DNA of 64,000 nucleotides, taken from NCBI RefSeq assembly GCF_028769735.1, contig NC_088193.1, positions 4,119,814 to 4,183,813 of the forward strand. Reading direction: 5' to 3'. Origin of the DNA: Zonotrichia leucophrys gambelii. Its lineage: Eukaryota > Chordata > Aves > Passeriformes > Passerellidae. The position numbers and the translations under genes are program-made. The notes under the pieces were generated by a model. That model did no database searches, was not told the origin of the DNA, and saw only the letters and a program-made list of their open reading frames with translations. This document shows, in pieces, positions 46,479 to 57,819 of the stretch (position 1 is the stretch's first letter; each line of letters starts with the position of its first letter).

Positions 46479-46996
46479 CCTTAAAATCCTCCAGAACAGA
46501 CTGAGATCCCTCCTCTTCATCACCAGGGCTGTGGTGTGACCGTGTTCACAGGGGTCTGAGGATGAGGGAAGAGACGAGGATCTGACTCCGTGTTTCAGAA
46601 GGCTGATTTATTATTTTATTATAAATATTATATTAAAACTATACTAAAAGAATAGAAGAAAGGATTTCATCAGAAGCCTGGCTAAGAATAGAACAGGAAG
46701 GAATGATAACAAAGGTTTGTGGCATGGACTCTCTGTCTGAGCCAGCTCACTTTGATTGGTCATTAATTAGAAACAACCATATGAGACCAATCCCAGATGC
46801 ACCTGTTGCATTCCACAGCAGCAGATAACCATTGTTTACATTTTGTTCCTGAGGCCTCCCAGCTTCTCAGGAGGAAAAATCCTAAGGAAAGGATTTTTCA
46901 CAACAGATGTCTGTGACACTGTATGCCCTGTGTGTCTCCTCTGCCTTAGAATCCTCCAGAACAGACTGAGGTCCCCCTTCCTTCATCACCAGGGCT
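46479..46996. repeat. 53-bp direct repeats flanking an LTR
   Basis: cctccagaacagactgag and tcatcaccagggct occur in the same order at 46479-46530 and 46944-46996. The LTR at 46535-46918 lies between them. Confidence 0.85.
46535..46918 (-). mobile_element. Solo ERV LTR (family K1), antisense
   Basis: About 384 bp, from tgtgaccgtgttcaca to cagatgtctgtgaca on the plus strand. Very similar to 39042-39424. Flanks ctgtgg and ctgtat match in four of six bases, so the target duplication is decayed or obscured by the surrounding repeat. Confidence 0.85.
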
Positions 46997-47150
46997 GGAT
47001 CTCTCCAATCCCATAACTTTGGGTGTTGCTCTGTCAGCAAATCTTCCTTGGAGTCTCCTTCTTGCTCCTCTCTTTCCTTTATCCACAAAAATTCTCTGTT
47101 TTCTTTCCATTTGAAACCCAGCATCTGAACTGCTGGTGGATGAAATACAA

Positions 47151-47322
47151 GTGGTTTTTAATTCCACCATTCCTCACCCACAACTACCCTTCAAAACTCC
47201 AAATAACACCCTTTATAGCCAGAGTAAAATCTCTATGCTCAATTCAAATGCTAATTTTCTGCTTTGAACCTTTTTTGTGAGTGTATAATTTTTGTCTTAA
47301 GGTTGATTTTTATGTTAAAGGT
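47151..47322 (-). repeat. Inverted repeat, right arm
   Basis: ccattcctcacccacaacta through gatttttatgttaaaggt matches the reverse complement of 45342-45510. Confidence 0.85.
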
Positions 47323-48680
47323 TTCTATTTTGTTTGACTGATGATTTAATTCCATTAACACACAGCTCCAGTGGCAGAATTCCAGCCTAGTTTTAGTCAG
47401 CAGCAAACTTAGTCTTGACTTAAAACTGCCAGCTCAGCCTCTTTTGTTAACTTTGAGGGTTTTTGGTTCTGTGGAAGCAGAGCCCAACCTTTTTTTATAA
47501 TAAATATTATTTTCACCTGATAGCACAAACTTGGGTACCACTCATGTTTTCACCCATAAGCAGTGGGGTGGTTTTTTTGCTTGAAAAAAATAAAATAATA
47601 TAATAAATAAAATAATTCCTGGAATAAAATTCCTCCCTCACTGTGACAGGAGCTGCCCCTTTCTCACACCCCTTCCCTGAAGCTGCTTCCAGGTGTGTGA
47701 ATCCCAGGCTGGCTGTACATTATGGAGCATTTTCACGGTGCTGTTCAATTGATACTTCTAATTTAATTTCTATTTCTGTGTGTTCCCTGCTGCTCCTCAT
47801 CCCCAGGACGTGCTCACACAGACTCTGTTTGGTTACGTGTTTCTTATGAACAAGAACTTTCATCTCAAGACACGACTCAGGGGAAATCCTGCAGCACAAA
47901 GCCAGCCAGAGATGTGTAGGTATTTAAAAATCCCTGCCTTTCATCAATATCTGAGACTTTTCAGGCTGCTGAGAATAAATTTCCGACATTAAAATGATTC
48001 AGAGGGATCAGGATATTTGTAGGAGTTTTCTTTGCTCTCTTAAAACCAGCAGCATAATTCAGTTTGCTGTTTTGCTCTGCAAAGCTTAACGTGGCCATCA
48101 ATCATTCATGAACTGCTGTGTGCGTTTGGTGGAGCAGCTCAGAGGTAAAACTGGGGAGAGGGAAAAACAAAGCAAAGCAAATCAGCAGCTCCTGTAATCC
48201 CCTGTCAGATTAGGGGCTACCTGAGAAGATGTTTGTGTTGCTGCAAGAGCTGTTTGCCCAGATAAAGGCAGGCTTTGCTCCACAGAGAGCTCGCTGCGGT
48301 TTTTATGAAGCGAGTGCTACCCTGATTTTGGTGGGAATTATCTGCAGAATCTCTTGTACACGTCCCTACACTTGGGTAGAAGTGAGGGAGCGCTGGCAGG
48401 CTCTGACTCAGCATCAATGGCAAAGCCTCAAGGTGAATTTAGCCCTAAAATCAGTGAAAATTTCAAATCTAACACACAGGATGTTATACTGGAGCCCAGA
48501 GCACAAATATGTCTATGCAGGGCTTTTCTTTTTAGGATTCTTCTTTATTTTTTATTACCTTCTGAAATTGGAGTACAGTGGTGGAGGGAAAGACAATTTC
48601 ACAACAATCCATAAAGATGGGGCTGATCCATGGGTACCATTCCAATTTTCAAATGCTTGGTCACAGAGCAGAGCTGTTTC
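47323..48680. other. Unassigned non-coding sequence
   Basis: No gene supported. AT-rich stretch at 47586-47625 (aaataaaataatataataaa). Confidence 0.5.
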
Positions 48681-49811
48681 AGGAAACACAAAAAAAGTGC
48701 AGAGTGGCATGAATCAGGCACAGGAAAAGCAACAGGGTGGGATTTTTTTGGCCTTTCAAAAGCACACAAAAATGTGTTGGATGGCAGAAATCAGGCACAC
48801 ACAGAAAGGTGGAGAATGGGTGAATCAGGCATAGGAAAAGCAACAGGCTGGGATTTTTTGGAATTTAGGAAGTACACAAAAAAATGTTCTAGGTGGCACA
48901 AATCAGGTACAGGAAAAACTGGGATTTTTCTGCCTTTAGGAAACACCCAAAAATATTTTGGGGGGCACAAATAAGGCACAGGAAAAGAAACAGGCTGGGA
49001 TGATTTTCTGCCCTTGGGAAGCACACAGAAAGGTGGAGAGTGGCACAAATCAGGCACAGGAGAAGCAACAGGCTGGGATTTTTTGGCCTTTAGGAAACAC
49101 CCAAAAATATTCTGGGAGAGCACAAATTAGGCACAGGAAAAGAAACAGCCTGGGATTTTTTGGCCTTTAGGAAGCACAAAAAGGTGGAGAATGGCAGAAA
49201 TCAGGCACAGAAAAAGCTGAGATTTTTCAGTCTTTAGGAAACACAAAAAAAAGTGGAGAGTGGCACAAATCAGATACAGGAGAAGCAACAGGCTGAGATT
49301 TTTCAGCCTTTAGGAAGCAGACAAAAAATATGCTGGATGGCACAAATTAGGCACAGGGAAAGTAACAGGTTAGGATTTTTCAGCCTTTAGAAAGCCCACA
49401 ATAAAGGTGGAGAGTGGCATGAATTAGGCACAGGAAAAGCACCAGGCTGGGATTTTTTTGGCCTTTAGGAAGCACACAAAAAATGCTCTGAGTAGCAGAA
49501 ATCAGGAACAGGAAAAGCTTGGATTTTTCAGCCTTTAGGAAACACAGAAAAAGTGGACACAAATCAGGCCCAGAAAAAGCAACAGGCTGGGATTTTTTTG
49601 GCCTTTAGGAAGTACACCAAAAAGAAGCTGGGTGGCATAAATCAGGCACAGGAAAAGCTGGGCTTTTTCTGTCTTTAGGAAGCACAGAGAGGTGTAGAGT
49701 GGCAGAAATCAGGCACAGGAAAAGCTGAGATTTTTTCAGCCTTTAGGTAGCACAAAAAAGGTGGAGAGTGGGATGAATCCAGCCCAGGAAAAGCAACAGG
49801 CTGGGATTCTC
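48681..49811. repeat. Minisatellite, about 75-bp unit, 14 copies
   Basis: Each unit combines caggcacaggaaaagcaaca, ggctgggattttttggcc, tttaggaagcacacaaaaa and ggtggagagtggcacaaat. Fourteen ctttagg-like landmarks occur between 48760 and 49740, giving an average period of 75 bp, with several shortened units. Confidence 0.95.
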
Positions 49812-50372
49812 TGCCTGTGGCTGAGCCACTGTTGGATTTTCACAGCACTATTCATTCGGGGACGAATTTTAACCTTGGCCTGCAGACCAAGTCACACCAC
49901 CTCGCTCTCTGAGCAGCCAGCCCTGCTGCAGGGGCTCTCTGGAAGATGTCAAACACCTTTCTGCAGGCCTGGGCTGGTGTTTAATTGCCCAGCGCGAGCT
50001 GGTGCATATGCTCTGTGCTGTGTGAGGCTGGCAGAGCGGAGCTGTTTGCCGTAAACTCCTTTGCAGAGAGCTCCTTCAGAGCCCTCCTGGCTGTGCTGGG
50101 TGTACAAGAGACACTTGACAGCTGCTTGGAGGAGGAGAGGCTGAACTTTGGGATAAGGCCGTTATTTGACACACCACTGCTGCCAAATCCTGGCTCCGTG
50201 CCCTCTGAACGCTGCATTTACCTCAGAAGCCTTTTTGTCCCTGTGGAAGCACCTCTTAATTAAATTTCAGTCACAGCACAGTGACCTCACAGCCTGTTTA
50301 GCTGTGGCTGGGGCTGTGTAGGCACTTTAACCTCTTCTCAACTCCCTAAAGTGTTGGAAAATACCGTTTTCT
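49812..50372. other. Unassigned non-coding sequence
   Basis: No recognised repeat. Short open frames on both strands near 49985-50263 lack support. Confidence 0.5.
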
Positions 50373-51125
50373 TGACTCAGAGATGGGTAACTGAGAGGTG
50401 TTTTAAAAACTTTTATTTTCAGTCTCATGAGAGGGGTGAGACAATACAGATGTTATAATTAACGCCATCACAATCAGAAACCAAGTATTTCCTAATTACT
50501 AGGAATTACCGTGTATTTCCTAAATACACAATATTGTGTTTTAATGACTCTAGAAACATTTATTGGCCTATCAGCTTTTGCCACACCATGCTGTAAATGT
50601 CTTAAAGCCAAAAATTTAAAACTACCCCTCATGAGTCCTACTACAATGCATCTTTCATAGTTCTATTTCTCTAAAGTATCCAGTTTTATTTGCAAGGCCA
50701 TCCTTTGAAATTTGTTTCTAGCTCCATTTCTCTCTCAACAATATCTGTCCCATTCCATGGCTTGGCCCAGAGATGGGTAACTGAGAGGTGTCTTAAAAAC
50801 TTTTATTTTATTTTCAGGCTCATGAAAAGGGTGAAACAATACAGATGTTATAATTAGAAGCCAAGTCTTTCCTAATTACAATACACAATGTTGTATTTTA
50901 ATTACACTAGAAATGTTTCTTGGCCTATCAGCTTTTGCCACACCATGCTGTAAATGCCTCAAAGCCAATAATCTAAAATTACCCTTTATGGATCCTACCA
51001 CAATGCATCTTTCATAGTTCTATTTCTCTAAAGTATCCAGTCTTATTTGCAAGGCCATCCTTTGAATATTTTTTCTAGCTCTATTTCTCTCTCAACAATA
51101 TCTGTCCCATTCCATGGCATTCCTA
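50373..51125 (-). mobile_element. Tandemly duplicated LTR-like segment
   Basis: About 390 bp at 50373-50763 recurs at 50764-51125. Shared blocks are agatgggtaactgagaggtg, acaatacagatgttataatt, ggcctatcagcttttgccac and catctttcatagttctattt. On the minus strand, gaaaataaaagtttttaa gives an AATAAA near the end at cagttacccatctctgag, so an ERV LTR origin (ERVL-like) is likely but unproven. Confidence 0.55.
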
Positions 51126-51220
51126 AGTCAGCATTTCTTATCTCCAAGTTTGCATACAGATGTGTGAACCTTCTGTCAGGCTCTGAGAACTCTCTACAAA
51201 TCAATTTCCCTCACAAAAGG

Positions 51221-51431
51221 GCTTTAATATCCTAAATTTCATTTAAATTCCAACTGTGAGAATCCACCTTGCTGAAAACTTGAGTTTTGCCCCTCCAGGA
51301 GCATTAAGGCCAGAACCCCTCCAGAAGCATTAGGGCTTTAATATCCTAAATTTCATTTAATTTCCAACTGTGAGAATCCATCTTGCTGAAATTTTGAGTT
51401 TTGCCCCTCCAGGAGCATTAGGGCCAGAACC
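51221..51431. repeat. Tandem duplication, 114-bp period
   Basis: gctttaatatcctaaatttc begins copies at 51221 and 51335, each continuing to ttttgcccctccaggagcat. Confidence 0.9.
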
Positions 51432-52109
51432 CAAACTGTGCTGATGGATGTCAGGGAGCTCAGCAGAACTTGGGGTTGGGATAAAACATTTATAACATCC
51501 TGATGCACACAGAAGTTGGATGCTCAACAGCATGAACAGATTATTTTCTAAACTAATGGCCTGCTGCAATCTACTGTGTGATTACAGATGAGGTTTTAGT
51601 GGGTTGGGAAGGGAAAAGCAAGCTGGAGAGCTGTAAGATAAATTCATCCATGTAATCACTCACGCTCTAGACAAGAAATCATCTCCAAACTGAGCTCCAC
51701 AACACATAGGAGTCTATTTTTAAGCCTGACCTGGCATCGAGAGCTGCTTTGGTGAATGAACAAATGCTGCTGGGCTGCCATCAGTGTTGTCTGGAAATTA
51801 GTGTAATTAGGGGGAAACAAATAATAAAAGGGCTGAGAGCAGCGAGCAGCTCCTTTATTGTCAGCAGCAGGGTGTGATGTGCGCTGCCCTAACAGCTCTG
51901 GGAGCTCCTCTGGCAGGAGCTGATTTGTGCTGCTGCCAGCAGCTCTCACTTGTGTGGGGCTGATTGTGATGGGGGCTTGCAACTGTCCTCCAGAGACACT
52001 TGTGCAGTGATGGGCCCAGCCCTGCTGCATTCAGGGAGCCTGTTATGAGCTGTGTAATTATTACTGTGCTGCCAGATATTAGAAATCTGATTTTAACTTG
52101 TCCACAGGA
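51432..52109. other. Unassigned non-coding sequence
   Basis: No recognised gene or repeat. Confidence 0.5.
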
Positions 52110-53440
52110 TGAAATGCCCACGTTGTTGTGCATGTTTTGCTGTAGCCACATTTCTCTTCGCAGAGAAAAGCAAGGCACAGTTCTTCCCAAGAATATTTCT
52201 GGGTTTCACATTCTCTGAACCTCAGAGAAAAGAAACACAATTCTTATCTCATTTTCTGTGCCAAAGTAGAATGCAATGTGGAGATTGTTTACCCACAGTG
52301 ATGGTGTTTTGGTTCCTTGGCCTGTTCATGTGGGGCCAAGTGTGCAGCCCCACATTTCTCTTCACAGAGAAAAGCAAGGCACAATTCTTCCTAAGAATAT
52401 TCTTATCTCATTTGCTGTGCCTGTGTTTGTGCAAAAGTAGAATGCAATGTGGAGATTGTTTACTCACAGTGATGGTGTTTTGGTTCCTTGGCCTGTTCAT
52501 GTGGGGCCAAGTGTGCAGCCCCACATTTCTCTTCACAGAGAAAAGCAAGGCACAATTAATTCTTCCCAAGAATATTTCTGGGTTTCACACCTCAGAGAAA
52601 GGAAAAATAATTCTTATCATTTGCTGTGCCTGTGTTTGTGCAAAAGTAGAATGCAATGTGGAATTTTTTTACCCACAGTGATGGTGTTTTTGTTCCTTGG
52701 CCTATCAGGGCCAGGTGTGTAGCCCCACATTTCTCTTCACAGAGAAAACCAAGGCACGATTCTTCCTAAGAATATTCTTGTCTCATTTGCTTTGGCTCTG
52801 TTTGTGCCAAAGTAGAATCCAATGTGGAGATTGTTTACTCACAGTGATGGTGTTTTGGTTCCTTGGCCTGTTCCTGTGGGGACAAGCGTGTAGCCCCATA
52901 TTTCTCTCCACAGAGAAAAGCAAGGCACAATTCTTCCCAAGAATATTTCTGGGTTTCACATTCTCTGAACTTCAGAGAAAGGAAAAACAATTCTTATAAT
53001 TTGCTGTGCCTGTTTTTGTGCAAAAGTAGAATGCAATATGGAGATTGTTACCCACAGTGATGGTGTTTTTGTTCCTTGGCCTATCAGGGCCAGGTGTGTA
53101 GCCCCACATTTCTCTTCACAGAGAAAACCAAGGCACGATTCTTCCTAAGAATATTCTTATCTCATTTGCTGTGCCTGTGTTTGTGCAAAAGTAGAATGCA
53201 ATGTGGAATTTTTTTACCCACAGTGATGGTGTTTGGTTCCTTGGCCTGTCAGGGCCAAGTGTGCAGCCCCACATTTCTCCTCACAGAGAAAAGCAAGGCA
53301 CAATTCTCCCCAAGAATATTTCTGGGTTTCACACTCTCTGAACCTCAGAGAAAGGAAAAACAATTTTTATCTCATTTGCTGTGCCTGTGTTTGTGCCAAA
53401 GTAGAATGCAACGTGGAGATTGTTTACCCACAGTGAATTG
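52110..53440. repeat. Satellite-like array, about 190-bp unit, 7 copies
   Basis: The landmark ccacatttctcttcacagag recurs near 52147, 52350, 52521, 52725, 52895, 53104 and 53269 (spacing about 165-210 bp). Each unit also has gcaaggcacaattcttccc, aaaagtagaatgcaatgtgg and cacagtgatggtgttttgg. One plus-strand frame stays open for up to about 190 codons across units, but units of differing length change frame, so coding is not supported. Confidence 0.95.
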
Positions 53441-54503
53441 TGGTTTGAGTGTTTTCCACCTGTCTCAGCCACCAGTTACAACAAAGCTGGGTTTTTTTCC
53501 TGTTTTCTGTGATCTTTAACCAGACCTAAGAACTGAGTACAAGAAAGAAGAGAAAAGCCCAGCCTAAAAGCCCAGCCTAAAAGCTGGGCTAATGCAGCTC
53601 TCCTGCAATTTCCTCTGTGCAGGGGCTGAACACCAAAGCCCTGGGTAATGGCTGTGATGAGGTGAAGGGGTCTTGGTCTCTAACTGAGAATTCCACAGTG
53701 AGACTTTGACATTCTGCCTTGAAAAGGCATTTGCCACGTGGATTCTTCAAAGATGTTTTGAACCCCAGGCTCTCCAGTTCCATTTCTGTTCAAAGCAGTC
53801 CCATCTTTAAAAACTGCATATTGCACTTGCTGTGCTGCTAAATTGTCTCTTTTTTTTTTTCTATTATTTTTTTTTTCTGTTTCAGCTGTTTGTAACCCTG
53901 TTTCCTCTCAGTCCAGCATGCACTCCTTAGCTGGGGCATCTGCTTCAAGGTTTGAGGAGAAAAATATCTTTTTAACCCATAATTTTCATTGTTCTGAAGA
54001 GATTCTGAGGACTGCTGTTCTCTACTCCTTGTCCCTCCAGTGCATGTCTTCCACCAGAGCTGTAAATGCAAACACTAAAAATGCAAAATGAGACTTATCT
54101 TGTTTATTTTATTATGTTAACAGGTCAAAAACCCAAAGTTACAATACTTAAATTCAAGTCACAAGCACTTATTTTTAAATGGCATCAATGTCATCTTGCA
54201 TGTGCTGAAGTCTGAAGAGAAACTGGATGGAAATAAAGCTCAGGAAAATCAAATTGGTGGGCTGAGCTTTGTTTGTCACATGTCCAGATGCTAAAATAAG
54301 GGAGGTGTGTAATTCCTAATGAATTTGCTCTGTGATTAACAGCAGGTTATGATGTGCAGTTGTGTTTGATAGACGTGGTGAACATTGCTCTGCCACCTGC
54401 TAGGGACATGATAAAGGGAAATGAAATGCCTGGTGAAATCCTGGTGTCATTAAGCACCTGTCAAAACACAATTTTGGTGTGTTGGAGTTCCTACTGATGC
54501 CTT
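53441..54503. other. Unassigned non-coding sequence
   Basis: A T-rich tract lies at 53848-53880, followed by an acceptor-like ttttctgtttcag at 53885. No exon is convincingly attached to it. Confidence 0.45.
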
Positions 54504-54855
54504 AGGATTTCAGCTTTTGTATTTTCCATCTATTTGTAACCCTGCAGTTCTTTAGTGTAGAACTCCACACACAGTGGGAGCTGCTGCTTCCCCATTTGGG
54601 GCAGACACAACAATTCCTCTCCAGGATTTCAGCTTTTCTATGTTCTATCTATTTGAAAGAGATTATATGATATTTGATGCTAATACTACTACTACTAATA
54701 ACAATAATAATAAATTATATTTAATAACAGTATATTATCATATTTTTCCATCTATTTGTAACCCTGCAGTTCTTTAGTGCATAACTCCAAACCCCACACA
54801 CAGTGGGAGCTGCTGCTTCCCCATTTGGGGCAGACACAACAATTCCTCTCCAGGC
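54504..54855. repeat. Local duplication, about 222-bp period
   Basis: ttttccatctatttgtaacc and gtgggagctgctgcttcccc through aattcctctccagg occur at 54522-54625 and 54744-54855. A shorter aggatttcagctttt block is also repeated at 54504 and 54624. Confidence 0.9.
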
Positions 54856-54879
54856 CTGGCAGTCAAGGACACCTCACTG

Positions 54880-55115
54880 CCTCAGGGCCAGAGATGGAAA
54901 CAAAAGGGAGTTGGGGGCAGCAAACTTGGGGTCAATGACTTCATTAGCTGAAGCTGGAATTGGCAGATTCAGCCCCAAATGCAAATGGACCAAACTTATA
55001 AAAGTGTGAAACCTGTGAGTCCATTTTTGGGTGGGTTTGTCTGCTCTAAATGTACCTGAAGGCCGTTCAATAAATAAATATGCTTTTTATTGCCTTAATT
55101 TTGTCTAGGAAGCCC
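54880..55115 (+). mobile_element. Possible LTR remnant
   Basis: acttataaaagtgtg (TATA-like) is followed about 80 bp later by gttcaataaataaatatgc (AATAAA) and a T-rich stretch, the spacing expected in an LTR. Edges and target duplication were not found. Confidence 0.35.
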
Positions 55116-55756
55116 AAAAAGGCATCACTGCTGCTCCTCACCTCACAAAGGGAAAACTCTCTCTCCGTTTTAAACCCTGACAACATCCAGGCTTGTGGAG
55201 CAGAACATGAACTTTTATATAAAATAAATTATCCTCACTATCAAACTGCCCATCCTGAGAGCTCTGCTTGTAATTCCAGGGCAGGAATCACTCCCTGGAT
55301 GCTCTGGGTACCCCATGGGAAGCTCTGCACCAATTTTTCTGCAAGTCCCTCAAAAATTTTGCTGAAAAACAGGAGCTTGGAGCTTCTCCTTGAATCAAGG
55401 AATTCCATTGTGCACCAACTCAATGTCCCCTTCCCAAAGGACATTTTGGGTTGTTTTTTTTTCTTTTCCAATCCAGCCATGGAAAAGCTTTATCATGCTG
55501 GGTTTTTAATTATACAGCATAAATGTGTGGCTGTTCAATTTTAACTGCAGTGCTGATATTAAAGCAATAATTTGTTAAAAGTGTTTTGCTTCCATTTGCT
55601 GGCTCCTAAAATACACAAAGTTGTCTCCAGCAGGCAGCTGGAGGGGGTGGCTGGAGGGGCAGGATGGATGCTGTCATGTAGAGTTTTGTGATTTATTCTA
55701 CTAAAAATATAGAAGCTATTTAATATATATTTACAAGTATTACATATGGAAGGCAT
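55116..55756. other. Unassigned non-coding sequence
   Basis: No gene supported. Confidence 0.5.
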
Positions 55757-55828
55757 TTATATTTATATTTATATTTATATTTATATTTATATTTATATTT
55801 ATATTTATATTTATATTTATATTTATAT
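55757..55828. repeat. ATTTAT hexanucleotide microsatellite
   Basis: About 12 consecutive perfect atttat units. Confidence 0.97.
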
Positions 55829-57819
55829 AAAGGGAAAGTTGGAGAACAGAGGGTACAGGTTTAAAGCAGGCAGCTCTGACCTCTCTGGGTTTAATAATTT
55901 TGTTCGCTGTTTGCCCAACTCTGACTGAAAGCCTTTTGTACCTGACTGAGCCTGAAGGGGCATTTTCACCAAATTTGGCTCAAATCAATCATATTTACAG
56001 GTGATAAAGTCATGAGGAAATTCATGAAGTAAACTAAGGACTGACTCACAGGCTGTGAGAACTGTGGAAATAGCCAGAAGCTGTCAAAAGCAAAAAAAAT
56101 AATCTTACCAAAAATACTTTCTCTGACCTCATATTTATTCCTTGTTAGAAGAGATCATTCCCCTCCCCTGTCAGTCAAGACTGAGGGTGAGCCATAAATT
56201 AAAAAGCACCTTTGAGGTCTATTATTTTAACAATTATTTAATGTTAATGGAATTTATTTGTGTAATTTTAATATTAAAATATCAATGCACTGCCCATGGC
56301 AACAGGTTCATTCCCAGTGCTGGATTTGACCTGGATTGTTGATTTTTTTTCCCAAATTCCCCATGGGAAATCCCAAATCCACATCCAGCTCCTGGAATAT
56401 CCTTCTGCTTTATGCCACTGTGTTATTCCAGGTTATCTCTGATGGTCACTCCTCAGCCATAAACAGAAGCTGCCTTTTTATTTTTACTTTTTAATTTTAC
56501 TTTGCTGCTAAAAAGCAGCACAGAAGGAGCAGTAAAACACTCTCAGCTGTAGAATAAAGGATGGGGCCATAGCAGCTGTTCCCAAAGAGTGGGGAGGAAC
56601 TCAAAGTTCAGGGGATTGATGCTCCAGGAGCTGGGGGAAGGGGTTTTGTGTGACCCCTTGGCAGTATTTAGGTTGAGCTTGAGGGCCAAAAGGCACATGG
56701 GAGGTTTTTTCTTGTGTTCTGTGGGTTCTTTTGTTTTAACCTGGTAAGTATCTATTTTTACCCATGATTTTTAACCCAGCTCTCCAGTTTTCTTTTGAGT
56801 AATTATGGTATTGGGAAAATATTTAAATTATAAAGTGCTAAGATTATCCTGTGTGGTTTTTAGCTCACTTTAGGCCCTTGAATGATAGTATGTTAATTTT
56901 AGTTTTCATTCAAATGATGAAGCTGTTACTCAAAACTGAGGTTCCTTCCAATGAAAGTATGCTCCTTGCTTAATTTCCCTTTAAGTGTTCAGAGGAAAAC
57001 ATAAAACACTTTCCCTTGGAGTTTTTGTCATTTTCTTAGAGAAAATACAAATATGAAAGTAGGAATTTGGAAGAAACCACTTGACCATTGGGAATTCTGG
57101 TTCTTAAGCCATGTGTTCTGTTGTGACACAAAATAAGCTTGGGCTTCCACAATATTTTGTTGTTTAAGAGCCCATATCTTAAATTAATGCCTTCAGATTT
57201 TGATGTTTCTAACAGCTCTTGTAAATACAATGCTGGAGGAGAAGCTGGAGGGCTGTTCTGAAGCTGGAAATGTGGTGTTCCAAAATATTTGGACCTGGAT
57301 CTTTAACATAATTAATGGATTCTGCTGTGAGGTGGTGCTCATGAGCCCACAGAGTGAAACTGTCTTTTTCTGTCCCAGCCCAATCAGAAAAAAATAATTT
57401 CCTCTGTGGACAGTTCAAGTATTTTATTCTAATTAATGAGGAGCATTTTCATGGGTGGGTTTGTTGTTATTTTATGGGGTTGCAAGTTTATTTTCCAGTT
57501 GTAAGTCTAATCTCACTTTTTCCTTCAGGCTGAAGGAGTTGCCCTTGTAAAATGCTGCACCTGAATTAACAGCAGCTGCTCCTGGGTGTTGATTACCACT
57601 CTGCTAATTAACAAACCTGCCTGATGACTGATGGGAATCCTGCATTGAGAGCTGGGGTTTGGGTGTCTGAATCTCTCTTGCATTTGAGCTGCTCAGGTTG
57701 GGCAGTGCTGGTTTTGTCCCACTTGCCCAAGGTGTGAAAATGTTCCCAGGTGTGGGAAGCTCAGTTTGGTAATGGTGGGAGAAGCAAAGGTCAAACCTTG
57801 GCTGAGCTTTGGTGCAGGG
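55829..57819. other. Unassigned sequence upstream of the gene
   Basis: No CpG-rich promoter-like segment and no clear 5' exon was seen. The upstream promoter of the downstream gene is therefore unlocated. Confidence 0.45.

Noticed and set aside
46535..46918. Perfect 6-bp target duplication at the K1 LTR
   Set aside because: Flanks ctgtgg and ctgtat match at only four of six bases and lie in repetitive sequence.
52109..53519. Frames of 147-190 codons with hydrophobic repeats that resemble membrane segments
   Set aside because: They follow the 190-bp satellite-like unit, and frame changes between units of different length argue against a multi-pass membrane protein.
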